Shown here: positions 5,773 through 7,665 of the stretch, in pieces
How the letters are laid out: each line of letters opens with the position of its first letter
How positions within the stretch are numbered: the first letter of the stretch is position 1
Assembly (NCBI GenBank): GCA_028697515.1
Contig: JAQVEY010000103.1
Location: forward strand, 1 to 7,665
Direction of reading: 5' to 3'
Length of the DNA stretch: 7,665 bases
Origin: Bacteroidales bacterium
GTDB lineage: Bacteria; Bacteroidota; Bacteroidia; Bacteroidales; ML635J-15
Translations under genes and position numbers: made by a program
Notes under the pieces: generated by a model
Databases searched by the model: none
What the model saw: only the letters and a program-made list of their open reading frames with translations
Told to the model about the DNA's origin: nothing

Positions 5773-6243
5773 CTAAAATTTATCCCATTTCTCAAATATA
5801 CTTTCAATGTGATTATTTATATTATTAAAAATCTTAAACAGGTGATTTCTAAAAAATTCTTCAAAAGGCACAATCGAAATAAATTCTGGTGTGATTAAAC
5901 TATAATACTGACTTTCTAATTTTTGTAATTCCTTTTTCGTTGCTTTATCAAAAAACAAGTAATTAGGTTTTACATTTTTAAAATAATCTTGCATAATGCC
6001 GAGAAAATCTTTTCTACTATCATCAGGCGGAAAGTTATTAAAAAAACTACGAGCGGTAAATTCGTATAATTTCACATATGCTTTTCTTTTCTTATTGTCA
6101 TAAAGCTTTAATTTTTCCAATTTAATCTGCTTTGACCTACTAAGATTTTCTTTTAATAGAACACCAAATAACGAAAACATTGCTCCAATGATAATCCCTA
6201 AAAACATAAAATAGTGCTCTACTGTTAAACTTAAAAAAACCAT
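5773..6243 (-). CDS. Small single-pass membrane protein, 156 aa
   Basis: No family is recognised. One hydrophobic helix (residues ~9-30) is followed by a very basic stretch (KENLSRSKQIKLEKLKLYDNKKRK spans ~31-53), which by the positive-inside rule places the rest in the cytoplasm. The ~100-residue remainder is helical, rich in aromatic and charged residues (AYVKLYEFTARSFFNNF, LQKLESQYYSLITPEF), and has no catalytic motif that I can name. It sits 27 nt after the restriction enzyme and 31 nt before the 224-aa gene, so all three may share a transcript. A membrane-tethered partner of the downstream protein is a reasonable guess only. Confidence 0.6.
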   Translation of the reverse strand: MVFLSLTVEHYFMFLGIIIGAMFSLFGVLLKENLSRSKQIKLEKLKLYDNKKRKAYVKLYEFTARSFFNNFPPDDSRKDFLGIMQDYFKNVKPNYLFFDKATKKELQKLESQYYSLITPEFISIVPFEEFFRNHLFKIFNNINNHIESIFEKWDKF

Positions 6244-6270
6244 TTGTACTAAAATTTATTAAAAAATAAC

Positions 6271-7665
6271 TTATAACTTTGCCTCCACAATCGCAATCTC
6301 CTCATCACTCAAACCATACAACTCATAAAACATCATGTTAATTTTAGATTGGACATGTTCAATGTCATCAGTAGAAGTAGCCTTTGAGATGTCAATTATT
6401 TGCCTAACAATCTCGGCAATCTTCTCTTGTTGTAACTTCTCTGCTTGTTTAATATAAGTGTTTATTAAATTTGGTGAAGAATATAATAGATATCCTCCAG
6501 CCATTTTGAGTCCATCAAAAAAACACTCAAACAAATATTGGAATAGTTTCGAGTTAACCCAAGCTAATATGTACTCAGGAATAAATTTTTCAGAAAACGA
6601 ATGTATACAATTGGTATTAATTGATGCATACTCGCCATTTTCATCATAAAATGCTTCTGGAGTAATAGCAATTTTTGCAAAAATTATTTTTGGTTTTGAA
6701 TATAGATCAAACCGATTTCTACCTAATGCGTTTTCAGATTTTGGAAGATAAGGCATTAAAAATTTCTGTCTTTTGTCCATCAGATAACTTCGCCCCCATG
6801 TTGTCGCGTATTTATCAATTGTACCAGTATTGATCAATTTAAAACCGTTACATTCATTTATTAACGAATTAAATTCGTCAGCTTCTTTGGCGGTTGAAGT
6901 TGCATTGATAACTCCACATTCACTTAAAGATACTGATTGAGAAATTACTTTTCTCACAATATTATACTTTTCACTCAATACAAATCCTAATATATATTCG
7001 TTAAGAGAATACAAATTTTCAGTTAAATAAATTCTAAACTTTAATGGTTCTCTTTCATTTACAAATGTGAAAGATTTTAGAGAGTGTTTATCCTCTATTT
7101 TTTGAAAAAGAGTTGTTATTGGGTAGGTTGAAGCTTCTTTAAAAACGGAAACATTTGAATAATCACCGATTGTTAACAAGCTAGTTTTATTGAGAAGGAA
7201 TTCTCTCAATGCTAAACCATAGCTTGCGGATAAGAACCTATTAGGAGTTATAAAACTTAAGTAATATTGCTTCTTAAGTAGGATAAAACCAAGTTCAAAA
7301 AAGTAGATATATAAATCCACAGAACCTTTTGCTGTCACGTAGTTTTTCTTGTAAAAGCTATTTTCAGCTTCGCTTAAGAATTTCTTCAGTTCCATTGCAT
7401 TTACATACGGCGGATTACCAATTACTACATCAAAACCGATAAAGTCGCCTTCGTCGTTAAGGACTTCGGGAAATTCGAAGCGCCATTCAAAAGCATTCTC
7501 GTAAATTCTGTTGTTTTTTATTTCTTCAATTACAACTTCCTGCTTTTTTATTTTTTCAGTTAGTGTTTTTACTTTTATATTGAATTCTTTTTTCTGTTTT
7601 GCTGTAAGTTCAAATAGGGTGTTCTGGTTTGTCAATCCAATTAGTTCTCCTTTCCATTTGTTTAA
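6271..7665 (-). CDS. Eco57I-like type IIG restriction-modification enzyme, C-terminal part, 5'-partial
   Basis: Type IIG enzymes join a nuclease, an adenine-N6 methyltransferase and a target-recognition domain in one chain. The visible 464 residues start in frame at the window edge; the TTG at 7635 is not the start, since LNKWKGELIGL precedes it and matches the linker of these enzymes. A charged helical linker (FELTAKQKKEF to EEIKNNRIYENAFEWRFEFPEV) leads to methyltransferase motif IV, VIGNPPYV, with NPPY encoded at 7405-7416. SVDLYIYFFELGFILLK and YLSFITPNRFL continue the methyltransferase core. The recognition domain follows, with KPKIIFAKIA and an ending MFYELYGLSDEEIAIVEAKL that is typical of the family. 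The SAM-binding motif I and any nuclease domain lie outside the window, so whether it restricts or only methylates cannot be judged. It heads the right-hand block. Function class is firm; the recognition sequence is unknown. Confidence 0.92.
   Translation of the reverse strand, partial: LNKWKGELIGLTNQNTLFELTAKQKKEFNIKVKTLTEKIKKQEVVIEEIKNNRIYENAFEWRFEFPEVLNDEGDFIGFDVVIGNPPYVNAMELKKFLSEAENSFYKKNYVTAKGSVDLYIYFFELGFILLKKQYYLSFITPNRFLSASYGLALREFLLNKTSLLTIGDYSNVSVFKEASTYPITTLFQKIEDKHSLKSFTFVNEREPLKFRIYLTENLYSLNEYILGFVLSEKYNIVRKVISQSVSLSECGVINATSTAKEADEFNSLINECNGFKLINTGTIDKYATTWGRSYLMDKRQKFLMPYLPKSENALGRNRFDLYSKPKIIFAKIAITPEAFYDENGEYASINTNCIHSFSEKFIPEYILAWVNSKLFQYLFECFFDGLKMAGGYLLYSSPNLINTYIKQAEKLQQEKIAEIVRQIIDISKATSTDDIEHVQSKINMMFYELYGLSDEEIAIVEAKL

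Noticed and set aside
5793..5800. TATATTTG on the minus strand as a promoter for the 224-aa gene
   Set aside because: No TTG is found at a suitable distance upstream, so it is only a half match in AT-rich sequence.
6458..6649. Plus-strand 63-aa frame
   Set aside because: Antisense shadow of the restriction-enzyme recognition domain.

Overview
The window looks like a chromosomal segment of a Bacteroidota bacterium. The evidence is the C-terminal end of LepA, whose wording fits that phylum, AT-rich coding sequence, start codons without clear Shine-Dalgarno sequences, and Bacteroidota-type promoters (TTG/TTTG, then about 17-19 nt, then TAnnTTTG). No finer placement is possible from the sequence.

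Layout. Positions 1-317 (+) hold the 3' end of the housekeeping gene lepA. Positions 318-581 are non-coding; they contain a plus-strand promoter and a hairpin followed by a short T run, possibly a short RNA. Everything from 582 to the right edge is on the minus strand and has an accessory, defence-island character. It forms two blocks. Read in the direction of transcription, block 1 (right edge to 5067) is the C-terminal part of an Eco57I-like type IIG restriction-modification enzyme, a small single-pass membrane protein, and an unrecognised 224-aa protein. After a 157-bp gap, block 2 (4909 to 582) is a tightly packed five-gene operon: an XRE-HTH/ImmA-IrrE metallopeptidase, a PIN-domain nuclease, a three-TM protein with a soluble domain faintly like phospholipase D, a B12-binding-type radical SAM enzyme, and a variant [4Fe-4S] uracil-DNA-glycosylase-like protein.

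How it may work (inference). The XRE-ImmA gene is preceded by a promoter embedded in a nearly perfect 30-bp dyad, which suggests autorepression. In known ImmR/ImmA and DdrO/IrrE systems, proteolysis of the HTH protein relieves repression after damage or stress. PIN and XRE-ImmA overlap by 8 nt, like a toxin-antitoxin pair. The glycosylase also has what looks like its own promoter inside the radical SAM gene. A regulator-protease, a nuclease, a membrane protein and two Fe-S enzymes of probable nucleic-acid relevance, all next to a restriction enzyme, make block 2 the best candidate here for an undescribed, possibly damage- or phage-triggered system. The combination is not one I can match to a named system from memory.
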